Positions 37,162-50,912 of a DNA stretch of 64,000 nt are shown in pieces. Under the pieces are notes generated by a model. The model did no database searches and was not told the origin of the DNA. It worked only from the letters and a program-made list of their open reading frames with translations. This stretch comes from Adenanthera pavonina. Taxonomy: Eukaryota > Streptophyta > Magnoliopsida > Fabales > Fabaceae. Position numbers and translations under genes: made by a program. Location: NCBI GenBank assembly GCA_026686845.1, contig JAIVEN010000014.1, positions 37,842,001 through 37,906,000 on the forward strand. The letters run 5' to 3'. The stretch's first letter is position 1; each line of letters begins with the position of its first letter.

Positions 37162-37975
37162 ATCTTTATGTGCCTTTTTTATTCTAACTCAACTTTGCAA
37201 TTCACTAGTTTCTCTTTTTTTAAAATAAAAAAAAAATAAAAATAAATTAAAAAAAGTAGAGATTTAGTGTTGGTTTAAGAATCTTAAATATTAAAGTTTG
37301 TCACACATTGATTAATTTATTTAATAGTTTGACCACTGAGGTTATTATTGGTGTAAGAAGGAGAAAAAAAAATCCTACTACCTGAGTGTTCCCCTGTGTC
37401 CTAGATTATATGGGTTCTAATACTTATTGGATAAAGTTCTATCTAATAGGACTGGCACAAGACTTTTCTACATCATGCATGGTTTAGGGTAGTTTTAATA
37501 TTCTTGCAGGTTTCCAGATTGCTCTCATCTCATGGATGAAAGCCCAATTTATAAAACTTAATCTTATGGGAGCTTAGCCCTTCATTGATTAAATTTAATA
37601 ATAGGTAAAAATTTGAGTGGAGTCTTCATAATGACCTAAGGGAACATTAGTGTTCCTCAGGAAAACTGTTACAAACTTCCTTTCACCTAGGATGGGCACA
37701 GACTCGGGTATAGAGCCCATTAAGTGTGTGAGGTTGTGTTAGTGCACAGTGTGTAAGAAGAGTATTCTATTAAGTACCCCGATTTTTTCAAAAATAAATA
37801 AATAAATAAAATAAACAAAATACATGAGTAAATATACAAATGATAAAGCACATAGATTAACAAGGACATGTTCAGTCAAATCAATAAAAAACAAAGGTAA
37901 GACTTAATTATTAACTAAGCACAATAAATTGAATTGGGCTTGACTCTTCAAGTAACCCTAGTGGAGTGGCCAAGC
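37162..37975 (-). other. Tat/Ogre 5' leader and primer-binding region
   Basis: This is untranslated leader between the LTR and ORF1, AT-rich and without open frames. Two bases inside the LTR boundary the minus strand reads TTGGCCACTCCACTAGGG; a TGG start immediately inside the LTR is what a primer-binding site needs. I could not assign the tRNA. Confidence 0.5.
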
Positions 37976-39518
37976 TGTCGCACCCGAGCTTTAACTACAA
38001 ATAAAAATGGAGTAGCCACCAAATTTTGAGGGAAAATTATGGAAAAACCTAAAGATGTAGAAAAGGATGGTCTACAAAAAACAAAGTTAGGTTCAAAAGT
38101 TGGTTATATGTAGAGAAGGTGTTAGGCACCCTACGCCACTCATTCGGGAGAACGATTACCCTAAATTTATTGTGCTATAATAGAAAGGCCTAAAAAAATA
38201 TATTATCCTTATTAATTACATTTTATTACTAAACCCAAAAAAATATAATATTTTTAAAAAGCGAACTTAACCTGGGATGAAAACCTTAAGGCCTATGTAC
38301 CTTTGGGAGGGATAAAAGTCCACGTAGTTTGAATAGAAAGTTAGTTGGTATCAATTTTTTAAAAAAAGAAATTAATTATTCATTATTGTTTTAATTCTAT
38401 TTCCTTGTAAAAAAAATCCCACGATATATTATTTAAAAAGTTTATTATTTTCTTAAAGATTAAGAAGAAATTTCTACTATACACTTGAGATTTTATTAAA
38501 AAGATAATTAACATCTATGGTGAAAAATTGGTATTACTCATAGTCTTTTGTAAAAGCACACACAAAGACAATTGAAATTCCTCATGGCAAGCTCTAAATG
38601 ATAAAACACAGAGGAACAAATTAATAATATAAAATTTGGACTTATATATTTTCTAAAATATAGGCAACTATGATGAAAATTAATATCACTCAAAATTCGT
38701 TAAATAACACCTTCAGTGCACGCAAGGACTATTGGTGTCCCGTATGATAAACAATTAAAAGGGTTAGAAAAGAAGGAATTTAAAGAGGAATAAAAATATA
38801 TATATTTTTAGAAACATTACTAGATTTCTTGGGATTATATATATATTTTTAAAAGGTATGGATTGCTATGGCAATAATTGGTATTGCTCATAGTCTTTTA
38901 CTTTTACATTGTAAGTGGCCACGGAGATAATTAGTATCCCTCATGATTTAAGAAGATAAAGGCTAGAAAGGAAATTTTTTTTTGTTTTGTTTATGGCAAT
39001 ATCAAATTATAATAATGTTTATCATAATGATTGATGACAATATGTAGACTGTCACGAGCTCTGGGTAACCAAGCGGCATAGATCACTAAGGTGTTCTGGT
39101 GAGGTCCCACCACAAATGCTAACTCCTCTATTAAAATATCATATACCCATTTGAACATATGCCTTAATATGCCACTGATGAATTAAGAGCTTATAGATAT
39201 AATAGCACGTAGGAAATTTCGTGGTACACAAGGAAATTATGCAATGCACCTATGGGTAGTAAAAAAGTGCAAATTACCTGTTCTTGTGCGATATATGAGT
39301 CTCCGACAAACCTTTCTTCCTCTCATGTCTTTGTCCAAAGGCTCAATCTTGCCTTTCCTTTCTACCACCCTACCCTCACAATCTCTAGTCAAGCTTTGAA
39401 AAATTTTTGTGATTGCCTCTTCCCCTATTTCGAACTCTTAGGCCCTCTATTTATAGAGGAAATTGCATTTATTTTTTTACTTTGAACTATTTCAAATTTA
39501 AAAGATGAGAATCCTATA
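37976..39518 (-). repeat. Tat/Ogre 5' LTR, inner part
   Basis: In plus orientation it starts TGTCGCACCCGAGC and contains GGTGTTAGGCACCCTACG (38109-38127), words frequent in Tat/Ogre LTRs. G2 is inserted at 39518/39519 with target pentamer CTATA (39514-39518). The outer part of this LTR continues at 60994-61410 and ends in TTCACA, which on the minus strand is the TGTGAATACC start. The combined length is about 1960 bp. Confidence 0.78.
39241..39518. repeat. Flank segment X, copy 1
   Basis: This is a 278-bp segment of the Tat LTR directly left of G2. It is repeated at 60714-60993 to the right of G2 with about 90 per cent agreement by eye; both contain AAAAAGTGCAAATTACCT and TATGAGTCTCCGACAAA. 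Confidence 0.9.
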
Positions 39519-41964
39519 TGTCACACCCTAGTTTGACACACCTCCAATCTTGACCAATTACTTCAAAAACTAACTAGAAAAAACCAAAACACCAAAACAA
39601 TTGAAACAGAATGTAGAGTCGTGGCTGTTATAATGCTACCATAGCGTCAGTGCTCTCGGGTTTCAGTTTTATCAAAACAGAGGGTGTGGTATCATGGCTT
39701 GGTCCTAGCCGTGGTGCCCTATGCTGATACCATATCAGCAAATTTTGATGTTCCAGTGTGAACTTTTGACTTGCATAACTTCAAACTCCAACCTCCGATT
39801 GACCTGATTTCAATTTCTACAAGTTACTTTCATCAAAATCTAACCATAGACATTAATCTCACTCAAATCCAACTTCATATTCTGGATGTCCCACTCTATT
39901 TTGGCCACTTTTTTGCCAAAACTCACAACTTAACACCTACATTTGCCACCAAAGGCACTTTGGTCACTATGGCCTATCCACACAAGTTCCATTTGACTCA
40001 ACCAACTTGTCTATGGAGGTTTCACCTCAAAGGAACCACTCCTCTAAGATTTGACCCCCTTGAACCCCAAATTAAAATAATGGGTTATTTGTCCTAAAAC
40101 ACACCAATAAGGCCCAAATCCACCTCTGGGTTCACATACACTACCATTCCGACACATCATCACTCTGAACCATGCATACATCACTTCACATCATACAACC
40201 AACATCATTACAATCATTAGAATTCTCATGTCAATTACAGCACACTATCCTACTTGGTATAACATTGATAGACAGCACATACATACACCACTATGACTTG
40301 ATATTCCTAATGTGGAGTGGCTATGCTTCCCTCGTCTTCTTCAGACTAGTGCCAAAACCTTCACCTGAAAGGTTAGTTAATGGGAAAGGGGGTGTGAGAT
40401 AAGGTCTCAGTAACTGGGGACAACCACAAACATATATATAACCCATACAATAATGCCATGAATGCAACATGAAATGGAATACATATCTCCCTTGCACACA
40501 ACTAGAACCACTAGTTATCATCATAACAGGAAATTTTGTATAGGTAACTCCCTTCTAACAATCGGTGAAGATTAATTCCAAGATATCATCAAGCTCACCT
40601 TATACTAGTGCACTTCACCAAAGATAACACTAATACTTGTATTGTGACTCTTATTTCCCTTTCCCACAGCAAATTGGTGATGATTTAGGGAAGGTGCAGT
40701 CTACTATCCGCCTTTCCCTCTTGGCCATAGGAGAAGATTTAGCTGTAGGGATCCCATCCTTATTCATTCATATCGTATATTATCATATCATGCCATTATC
40801 ACCACTCAATCCACTATATACCTCACAATGTCATGTGGTGATGTTCATGCCACATCATCATGTAATTATCATCATCATCATGTTTCTCAATGTCATGCCA
40901 TGCAATCATGTAATGTCACATCATCATCATATATATAATCATCATCAAAATCATCATGATTTGTTATAATGTCTAACTGTGTGCATACCATGATATATAT
41001 AGAAAAACCATACACACACATGCCAATATCGTGGTATGAATGGAAACATACATATATACACACACACATATATATATCAGCATACAATACAAAGAAAATA
41101 AACATCAAGTTACCTCAAGTTGTCAATACCACACACAGGGGCTTAGGTAAGCCTCCAGAGAACCCATCACGAACAATACACCTCTAGTTAGCCAATTAAC
41201 CACTACAACATTATACTGCCTTTAATTATCATAATGCATACATTAACCATAATCCCTAATCCAACCATTCAAACTTAACCCATTGTTCCAATAGCACTAA
41301 CACTTCCCAATAAGCCTTAATTACATATCCTAACCATAATTATCCACGTACATTTTGGATTTCATACTCCCTCTATAATCTCCAACCTAGGGTTCTACTC
41401 AAACCCATCATAATCCAACCAAACTTATACCTAAACCTTCTTAACTCTACATAATACTTCTACGACACCAAATCAAGCATTTTAATTAGTGAATTCTTCC
41501 CCAACTCAAAAACCTACATACTCCTACTGATTCCAAACCAAAACCGAAGAGAAAAGAGAGAAGGAAAGGTTAGGGATCACTTACCAACCAAGATCAAAAC
41601 TTCTAGAGTCCGAAAATCATTCCCCTAGGTCGGATCTCTTATGCCTTAATGCAGCAGTTCATCACTCCCTCTATTTCCTCTTCTCTCAGCCAATTGAAAT
41701 GGTTATGATTTAAACAAAATTTTCAACTCTTGCTACGGCGCCAGTAGGTTCGCCACGGCGTGAGTGCTCTTGGCCTTGAAATTTTCCAAGTTGCTATAAG
41801 TGTCTCGCCATGATGGCCATATACCTTGCCGCGACGTGACCTTCTCTATTCTAAATATTGAATTTGTCCCGTTTTGATCGTTCCTTCAGTCTTACATGCA
41901 TCATCAAGTATACTTCCTATTAGTTGAGGATCAAATATAGGATTATGTAAAGAGGGTTATTACA
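39519..41964 (-). repeat. 3' LTR of G2 (family-A copy 3)
   Basis: It runs from TGTCACACC at 39519 to GTTATTACA at 41964 and aligns with the other family-A LTRs in direct orientation throughout. The CAT/ATC-rich block is at about 40760-40960. Open frames inside it on both strands (for example 40172-40402 and 40637-40969) are LTR sequence read by chance. Confidence 0.88.
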
Positions 41965-44274
41965 TTCTCCCCTCCTTAAAAGAAATTTTGTCTTCAAAAT
42001 TTGCAAACACTAGCCTCGACCATGAATGAACATATTCCTTCTACATTAATCCTTCCACTTCTGAGTAACTTTCTCGATTTCTACTTTCTGTAATGCATCT
42101 CATGAATGAGCTACTTTCTCCTACTTCACCTCTATCTTCACTAACCCATGCGACTCATATTTACAAATCAATCTTAATTTCAAATCTTCCTTACATTCTT
42201 AGACGTAAGATGAGTCAGACAATCATCACGACCTGAGTTCTTTTGCCCCAAAAACAAACCTTTCACACAATTGTCCCATCAAAGCTTCTAGAGTATACAA
42301 TTATTCTCCTCAATTTTTGACTTTTTCCCTGCTTGTCCACACCATCACTTGTCTGCTCCAATGGTTAATCGCTTTTAATCGTTTCTCTAAAGATTCAAAC
42401 CATATTAACCCCTACATTTACACTGATGAGACTCCATTAATCAAACACTATCAATTTCCATAACTTATTTTACTCATTTTATAACATCTAACATTCAGTC
42501 CTTATTACCACATTAAGAGGAAGACCTCATTTCCTTAGAGCTCCTTCACAATACCAACTACCAGTCCATGTCTCACTATAAGATATATTCTTTCCATATA
42601 TAACTCTGTGCACATCTATCCTCTTTGGTGATCCTTGTTAACCCAACCTCTTCGCTGCTTTATTCATATGTCCCCTTTTTAGTTGACAACTTTCTCCTTT
42701 CATACTATTAACCTTGAGCTTTCTTAAGCTATAACTACCATGAATAACAATTCAACCAGTTTAACTTCTCACTACTACTTCTTCTACTAGATTGATTATT
42801 GCTTCATTCACACATCCCTCTTCAACCAACAGCCCTCTCTCTTTCAATACCATTGTAGCCAAGATTTGTCAAACATATCTGTTAACAATTCACTCAATCA
42901 GACTCATTGTTACCGTTCCTCTCACTACATGAATTATTGTTCATCATTGAACATCATTATCTCTTGATCTTCATATCACTATCTCCTTTCAGCATTGATT
43001 TGTATGTCGATACTGAGTCTTCCTTAACTTAGTAGTATACGCTAAATTAACCACATTTACCACATCTCGTGGAATCTATTAGCTACACCTTTGGCATTAA
43101 CCAATTTAAAACCACTGCTAGGTATTTTTTACAGTTATCCCTATTGCACTATACATGCGTCCACCCTATATAAAACTCTTTATCCTCTACTTTTCAGCCA
43201 AATAGCATTACCAAAGACATAGGCAAAACCAACACGTCTTTAAAGTCCACTAAAATTCCTATTACCTCATTATCCTCAAGATAACATCTTCAGTGACCAA
43301 ACCATGTTTCCTTATAGTAAGGCCACTTTTCCAAATAATTCTGTAATCTCACAAAACCTCGATTCCAACAAGCCAATCATTAATTACTTATATACTTTAG
43401 AAAAGTCCTTCTAGTTCTCTTTTTACCTTCATCGCCATATTCTTGTTCCCACTCTTATACATCCTTTTGTCTCATGTCATTCCTTTTCACATGCTTCATA
43501 TTTAAATGACACTTCTTCGACAACATTACTTATGGATAGACTTGCTCTATCCTGAGGGCTTAAAACCTTTTCCAATGTCCCATTCATATACTTCATAAGT
43601 TTATTTTCACTGCATACTCCGATTCTTCCATTCTTACACATAGGATCATACAATACACTCATATCACCCATGAACATCACATCGTACCTTTATCCTACCA
43701 TTCTAATTTTGTTTTCACTACGAACCTTGTAGTCCTTATGCTTATAGCGAGAGGCTGCGAGCCATCATGTATCGCTTACGGTTATACCATAGCCATAACT
43801 TGCTTATCTTTTACCAACAATGATTGGGGTCCCTACTCATAACTCAATTTCTTCTTCCAATCAAACTCTATGATTATAATATACTACTATCTTGATCTTT
43901 GTGAATCCCATACAAGCTCTACATTTAGGTCTTCAATCCCTTTCTCCTTCTCATTGTTATTGAAAGATTTGGAATTCCTTCCAATAAATGACTAGCCGCT
44001 CACCTCATGATTAGTGAATTGCTACAATATACAGATTGATTAGTCAGCTGTACCTAATCAATCTTTCAGAAGATAGGCATTCGAGACCATGAATTAAAGT
44101 GGAATTGGGTTCCGTTAGGTATCATCACCAAGTCTTTCACTCTTAGGCTACTAGTGCCTCACACCTTGAGTAATGGGTGTGTCAAATGCATAGCCAGTTG
44201 GCATAAAGCCTCAATTAGTTAATCGCTAGTTCTACGCTCGTGATCCAATAACATACGAGGTTTGCTCATACTTT
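41965..44274 (-). other. G2 interior, left part, no recognised domain
   Basis: On the minus strand the last codons before the LTR read ANFEDKISFKEGR, like the usual end of gypsy pol 3' regions. Otherwise stops are frequent in all frames, and I found no protease, RT, RNase H or integrase block. The DNA has higher C content on the plus strand than its surroundings. Confidence 0.55.
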
Positions 44275-45930
44275 TGTTGAATCAAGTGTTTTGATGATTC
44301 CAAACCAACCTTCAAGAGCTTGGAGAAAAGATATCAAAGGTGCACAAAAGATCTCAAGTGAAGAAATTCAAGAAAAACCAGCACAAGAATAGATGTATAA
44401 ACTCTAACAGCGTTTAAATTGAGTAAAAGACTTTGAATTGGCAAAAATATATTTTAAAACTATGATTATATGTTAATTCATGGAATATTTGAAAAACACC
44501 CATCAACAGACAAAGTTTGAAAGGTTAATACTGATCTGTTATTTTGAAAATTCGAACTTTGGCTTTGGAAATTCGAATTTTGAATTAAAAAAGAACAAGT
44601 CTGAAAAGAGCCTTCTCTGACAGACGAATTTTGACTGCAAAAATTCAAACTTTGAAACAAGTCTGATAAGAGCCTTTTCTGACAGACGAACTTTAGCTTT
44701 TGAAAACTCGAATTTCTGACAAAACACAATTCATGGAAAATGAAAAATTCGTCTGAGGATATATCAAAGTTCATATGAAAACATAGTTTTGAAAGAGCTC
44801 TAAGATAGCCCACTGACAGACAAACTTTGATATTAAAAATTTGAATTTTAGAAACAAAGCTTGCAAGTTTGTTACGATAATCTGTTGGCATACGAATATT
44901 GGTATTTAGAAATCCAAATTTTGAACTAAGTATAATAAGAGTTCTCTCTGATAGACGAACTTTGAATCTTGAAAATTCAAATTTTGAAAAGATGAACTAT
45001 TGTGCTTTATTAAGCTGCCCTTTGACAGACAAATTTTGGGTACCAAAATTCAAACTTCGAAGGCACTGTAGCAATATGGGACTACTGTTCACACTTTTAA
45101 AAAGAACTTTTAACTTGAAAATTCGTATGTTCCAACACAGAAAAATTTCTCAATGATGAAAATTCAAACTTTGCTTTACAATAGATGAACTTTGAAATTT
45201 AACATTGAAGTCTTTAGCTTTTGGTGTCTATGAAATTTGTCTGTTGACCAACCAAAATTCAAACTTTGGATGTCAGAAGCATTAAATACGGCTAGTGAAC
45301 GGATAGTTTTTCAGAGTAATCATTGGGTAACTTCTCCAATGGATAGATTTTGTCTCTAACGTATAGTTAAGACCTAAATCTATAAATATAACATCATTTG
45401 AAGTTGTGGGTAACGATTTTGACATTGTATATACTGAAACTCTGTCAAACTCTCAACTCAAAGTCTTTTACTCTTATACTTCAGTCTTCTGCACTTAAAT
45501 TTTCATATACACTCTAAATTAGAGAGTTCATTCATTGTAATTAATCTTATCTTCGTCTGAAAGAAAGATTTTCTTGTGAGGGAATATCACAAGGGGTTTG
45601 GGAAGCACTTGGCTGAAGTGCAGAAAGAGAACGTGTAAGCTCTAAGAATAGAGCATCAAAGCTGTGCTGAGGCAATTGCAAGAAGCCCACTGAATTCTTG
45701 CTTGATAGTTGAAAATCTCAAGTAATTGCTTGGGGACTGGACATAGGTCAAGATAGAGAGACCGAACTAGGATAAACATCTGTGTCAATCCTTCCCTTTA
45801 CTACTCTTACATTGCTATTATATTGTACTCTGTTTTACAATTTTGTTTGTCTTCATTATTTGCTTGAGTTTTGTAGAAAATTTTAATCTTCCCAATTCAC
45901 CCCCTTCTTGGGAAGCCAGCTTATTTAACA
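44275..45930 (+). repeat. Sirevirus-like 5' LTR
   Basis: It starts TGTTGAATCAAGTG and ends TTATTTAACA. Its first two-thirds hold many copies, in both orientations, of ACAGACGAAYTTTG- and AATTCGAATTTT-like words. The last 600 bp look like a normal promoter/R region; a TATAAATATA word at 45380-45389 is a plausible TATA box for the element transcript. Confidence 0.9.
45384..45392 (+). promoter_or_regulatory. Candidate TATA box of the Sirevirus-like LTR
   Basis: CTATAAATA occurs about 540 bp before the LTR end and is also present at the matching place in the 3' LTR (about 55517-55525). It lies downstream of the repeat-rich segment. The position is reasonable, but the call is by motif only. Confidence 0.4.
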
Positions 45931-45932
45931 AG

Positions 45933-45944
45933 TGGTATCAAAGC
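45933..45944 (+). other. Sirevirus-like primer-binding site
   Basis: TGGTATCAAAGC starts two bases after the 5' LTR. It differs by one base from the initiator Met tRNA complement TGGTATCAGAGC. Confidence 0.85.
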
Positions 45945-45985
45945 TCGGATTCCCAAACAAAGGATCTAATAGTCCGGGAAAGTCA

Positions 45986-47782
45986 ATGGCTGGCTTTGGA
46001 GAAAGTATACTACCTGAGGGAAACAACACAAACAGACCACCTGGTTTTAATGGAGAACACTATAGGTACTGAAAGATGAGAATGCAGATCTATCTCTAAT
46101 CCATTGATCTAGACATTTGGTCTGTCATCCAGAAGGAAGACTTTGTCCCAATGAAGCTACAGGATGATGGAAAATATAAGGAGAAGCCAGAGGATGAATG
46201 AAAAGAGGAAGACAGGAGAAGAGTCTTGCTGAACTTTAAGGCAAAATATTATCTGGTCAGTGCATTAAACCAAGATGAATTCTACAGAGTGTCACAATGT
46301 TCCACAGCCAAGGGTATGTGAGACACTCTAGAAATCAATCATGAAGGGACCAGTGGAGTAAGAGAAAACAAACTAAACTCTTGCATTGGTGAATACAAAA
46401 GCTTTAGAATGATGGAAGGAGAGAGCATCAAAGAGCTGCAAAAGAGATTGACTCTTATTATGAATCAATTGAAGAGTCTTGACAAAGAATACACCCAGCC
46501 AGAAAAGGTGAGAAAAATCCTTAGAGCTCTTCCTCTTGAATGGCAACTCAAAGTAACAGTAATAGAGGAAGCCAGAGGGTAATCAATGGCCTCAGTCATA
46601 GCCCTATTCGGTAGACTTGAAGAATATAAGGGAAAGATCAAAGCTCTCAAGGAAGCAGGATAAGACAGGAAAAAGAAAGGTCATGATCTGAAACCTACTG
46701 AGAAAAAGAAGAGGAATCTGATGATGGAGATGAATTGGATAAAGAAACTCTTGCTATGATGGTCAAAAAATTCGGAAGATTCTACAACAAGAAAAGAAAC
46801 AAAAGATTCTTCAAGAAAGGAGCAGCATCAGACAACAAGAAAGATAGAAAAGAACCTATCACCTGCTACGAATGCAAAAACAAGGGTACATCAAATGGGA
46901 TTGTCCACAATTCCTAAACAAGCAAGAGAAGGAAAAGAAAGCTGCTGATAAGAGCAAGAAGAAGAAAGCATACATCTCATCAATCTGGGGTAATAGCTCA
47001 GATGAAGAAGAAGATGATGAAGATGAAATTGTCAGTACCTGCTTAATGGCACTTGCATCAGAAGAAATTCAAGATCCATCCATCAGTGATCATGAGGATG
47101 AGGTATATGAATATGAACCTTCCTATTATGAATTACTTGATGCATTTCATGAATTGCATGATGAATTTATTAAAACAGCTAAAGAATTGACACAGGCTAA
47201 GAAAAGGATTAATAAGCTAGAATCTCAGTGCAGTAGATCTGACATTACATCTTTGCATAAATCTGAATCTGCTTGCTATACATCATGTATTGAATTAAAA
47301 CAAACTAATGACTATCTATTGAAAGGAATGACTAGACTTACTAAGGTAAAGATATGTTGTTTGCTTTAATAGGAAGTCAAAGAATCACACAAGGAAAGAC
47401 TGGACTTGGCTATGACCCTTGTGCAGTAAAGGAAAGAATTAAAAAGAAAAATCAAAATCTATATTTGAGGCATTTTGTGCATGATAATGAGCATAAAAAG
47501 AAAGATCATACTTTAAATCACATTGAGTCCTATGATCAACCAAAATATGTGAAACAAAAATATTATTTGTATTGTTTTCTTCCTGCATCACAATCTAGCA
47601 GCCCTTTCACCACCTGTCACTTCTGTAATAAGAAGGGACATATCTCCAGTTCATGTGTATTGAAGAAAAATGGACTTGATAGGAAGGTAAAATGGGTTCC
47701 CAAAGATACATCTGTATCTAGGGAAAATGCCACTGACAGAAAAGGAACCAAGCAAATTTGGGTACCTAAAAGGAAACTTTGA
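45986..47782 (+). pseudogene. Sirevirus-like gag, broken
   Basis: The ATG at 45986 opens MAGFGESILPEGNNTNRPPG; gag core words such as VPMKLQDDGKYKEKPEDE and ESIKELQKRLTLIMNQLKSL follow. At least five in-frame stops lie between 46060 and 46665. Three are TGA where Trp fits the context, and two are TAA. The first zinc knuckle (46863-46905) reads CYECKNKG and then shifts frame by one base inside the expected His codon. The acidic segment 46975-47110 and a Lys-rich coiled-coil-like part follow. A second knuckle, CHFCNKKGHISSSC (47615-47656), keeps all CCHC residues. Gag would form the particle and bind RNA. Confidence 0.85.
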
Positions 47783-48199
47783 ATTTTATTTTGCAGATCT
47801 GCCTTAAAGCAAGAAACAGCAACAAATGGTATATGGACAGTGCTTGCTCAAGTCACATGACTGGTGACAAGGAGAAGTTCATCACTCTTAGAGATAAAAA
47901 AAGAGGAAAGGTAACCTTTGGAGGTGATCAATATGGCAAAATAGTTGGAATTGACATTATGGGCAAGAATCTAGAAACATCTATTGAAGAGATGTTGTTT
48001 GTAATTGGTCTCAATCACAATTTGCTTAGTGTGAGTCAGACATGAGACAAAGGTAACTAGGTATTGTTTGACTCAAAATTTTGCCTGGTCATCCAAAAAA
48101 GTGATCACAAAGTAATCCTCAAGGCTCAAGGGGATGGTAACTACTATAATACTGATCTTGATGTACTTCCTTCCTTAGATTCTATTTGTTTGATTAGTT
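47783..48199 (+). pseudogene. Sirevirus-like aspartic protease, broken
   Basis: The active-site block reads WYMDSACSSHMTGD (47828-47869); Asp-Ser is followed by Ala where Gly is usual. FGGDQYGKIVGI and NHNLLSVSQT follow. TGA and TAG stops come at about 48043 and 48058. The C-terminal part continues in frame (VLFDSKF). It would process the polyprotein. Confidence 0.82.
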
Positions 48200-49359
48200 A
48201 GAATAATGATAGTTGGTTGTGGCATAGAAGATTAGCACATGTGAAGATGAACCGATTGTCAAAACTAGTTAAGAATGAGTTAGTCATTGGATTACCAAAA
48301 ATCTCTTTCAAAAAGGACAAAGAGTGTAATACATGTCTTAAAGGAAAATAAACTAAATCATCTTTTAGATCTAAAAATGTAGTCACCACTTTTAGTCCAC
48401 TGCAACTATTATATATGGATCTTATTGGTCCATCTAGAGTAAAGAGCATTGGTGGAAATTTATATGTTCTTGTGATTGTGGATGATTACTCTAAATTTAC
48501 CTGGACTTTGTTTCTTTTCTCCAAGAGTGAAACTTTTGATGCATTTGTAACCTTAGCTAAGAAAGTGCAAAATAAGAAGGGTATTTCTATTGTGTCTATT
48601 AGGTCTGACCATGGAGGAGAGTTTGAAAATTTATGCTTTTTGGAGTATTGTGATGAACATAGAATTAATCATAACTTCTCAGCCCTAAGAACTCCTCAGC
48701 AGAATGGAGTGGTGGAAAGGAAGAACCGAACAATTAGAGAGATGGCAAGAGCAATGTTAAATGAAAAGGAACTCTTTCAAGTATTCTGGGCTGATATAGC
48801 AAGCACAACAAGTTATATCATAAATAGAGCCTACATCAGATCAATTCTGGGGAAGACTCCTTATAAGCTATACAAAGGAAGGAAGCCAAACCTTTCACAT
48901 CTACATGTGTTCGTTTGTAAATGTTTCATCCACAACAGTGTAAAGAAGAATCTGGGTAAGTTTGACGCCAAATCTGATGAAGGTATATTTCTGGGCTATT
49001 CTAATAGGAGTAAAGCATATAGAATTTTTAATCAGAAGACTAAATTTGTAGAGGAATCTGTGCATGTTGTGTTTATTGAAAATGAAACAGTTTTTAAGCA
49101 TGTTACTGATGAAGATGATCTTATTTCAAATTTAAAGAACTTAGATATTTCTAAAGAAGATAAAACTGAATCTCCAAAAATATCTGAATCTATTAACAGA
49201 GAGGAAGATATTCAGGAGAAAGACTCTGAGGATAAGAATAATGAAGATATTTCTCAAGAACTTCCCAGAGGTTGGAGATATCAAAGGAATAATCTTGTTG
49301 ATCAAGTGATTGGGAATGTTCAAGAGAAAGTTAAAACTAAAAAACAACTAAGAGACTAG
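48200..49359 (+). pseudogene. Sirevirus-like integrase, catalytic core intact
   Basis: The zinc-binding N-terminus is WLWHRRLAHVKMN ... CNTCLKGK (48215-48350), followed by a TAA. The core from 48415 is open for 314 codons: YMDLIGP carries the first Asp, IRSDHGGEFEN the second, and QNGVVERKNRT the Glu. The GKTPYKLYKGRKPNLSHLHV and GIFLGYSNRSKAYRIFN blocks are those of copia integrases. An acidic linker follows to 49359, where a TAG ends the frame. This is the best preserved domain of the element. Confidence 0.88.
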
Positions 49360-50912
49360 ATGAGCAACTGTGCTTTCATTTCTCAAATTGAATCTAAGTG
49401 TACTGAAGAAGCCTTAATTGATGAATATTGGATTCTTGCCATGCAAGATGAATTAAATCAGTTTGAAAGAAATCAAGTTTGGGATTTAGTGCCTATACCT
49501 AAAAATCACCCTATCATTGGCACTAAATGGGTCTTTAGAAATAAATTTGATGAATCAGGAACAACAATAAGAAACAAAATAGACTAGTTGCCAAAGGATA
49601 TAATCAAGAAGAAGGCATTGATTTTGAAGAAACCTTTGCTCCACTTGCAAGATTAGAAGCAATTAAAATCCTGTTGGCATATGCATGCATGAAAAACATA
49701 ATGTTATATCAAATGGATGTGAAAAGTGCATTTCTGAATGGATATATCATGTAAGAGGTTTATGTAGACCAACCTCCAGGCTTTGAGGACTCTACAAAGC
49801 AAACCATGTTTATAAACTAAAGAAAGCTCTTTACAGTTTAAAACAAGCTCCTAGAGTATGGTATGAAAGATTAAGCAACTTCCTAACTGAAAAAGGATTT
49901 AATAGAGGAAAAGTAGATACTACTTTGTTCACTAAGAAAGAAAATAAAGATTTACTTATTGTTCAAATTTATCTTGGTGATATTATATTTGGTACTACTA
50001 ATGAATCTCTTTGCAAGAATTTCTCTATGCTAATGCAAGGTGAGTTCGAAATGTCAATGACGGGTGAGCTTAACTTCTTCCTTGGACTGCAAATTAAGCA
50101 CTGTGATGATGGTATCTTCCTTAACCAATCAAAGTATCTGAAAGAGCTACTGAAAAAGTTTGGCTTGGAAAAAGCTAAGCCAGTGGAAACTCCTATGGCT
50201 ACTGCAACTAAGCTTGACATGGATAAAGGAGGAAAAACCTTTAACATAACCTAATACAGAAGAATGATTGGATCTCTGCTATACCTAACTGCCAGCAGAT
50301 CTGATATCATGCTCAGTGTCTATATGTGTGCAAGGTTCCAATCATGTCCCAAAGAAACCCATGCAACTGCTGTGAAACGCATCTTCAGATATCTAATTGG
50401 AACATCACAGATAGGTCTTTGGTACCCAAAGAGCAATAGTGAAGATCTCATTGGATACACTAATGCTAACTTTGCTGGATCCAAAACTAACAGAAAAAGC
50501 CCAAGTGAAACGTGTCAGTTCCTTGGAGGATCACTAGTGTCATGGTTAAGCAAGAAGTAAAACAGTGTGGCCCCATCTACTGCAGAAGCAAAATATGTCG
50601 CAGCTGGTAGCTGTTGTGCCCAAGTTATATGGATGAAGCAGTAACTTGAAGTTCTTGAGATAAGAAATACCAATAATGTGTGACAACCAAAGTGCTATTA
50701 ATATCACAAAGAATCCTGTCATGCACTCAAGGACAAAGCATATAGAAGTTAGGCATTACTTCATAAGGGATCATGTTCTGAAAGGAGAAATCTGATTAGA
50801 ATACATCCCTACTGAGGATCAAGTTGCTGACATACTGACAAAGCCCCTTCCAGAAGATAGACATTGTAAAATTAGAAGAGAATTGGGTATGGTAAATCCC
50901 AACGAATTATAA
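49360..50912 (+). pseudogene. Sirevirus-like RT and RNase H, catalytic residues lost
   Basis: The RT starts around IDEYWILAMQDELNQFERN (49417 on) and [12 protein letters not shown] frameshift and stop lie near 49585. [19 protein letters not shown] and [12 protein letters not shown] follow. The catalytic block reads YLGDIIFG (49967-49993) where copia elements have YVDD, so the first Asp of the pair is Gly. RNase H (50440-50912) reads GYTNANFAG, with Asn at the two Asp positions, then STAEAKYVA, and ends with ADILTKPLPEDRH. More stops are at 50252, 50558 and later. The stop codon of pol is TAA at 50910-50912. Confidence 0.88.

Noticed and set aside
44478..45156. Frames rich in NSNFQ, SKFEF and FVCQ-like repeats on both strands
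   Set aside because: They are readings of the short-word arrays of the Sirevirus LTR; the same frames are partly broken in the other LTR (54638-55026).
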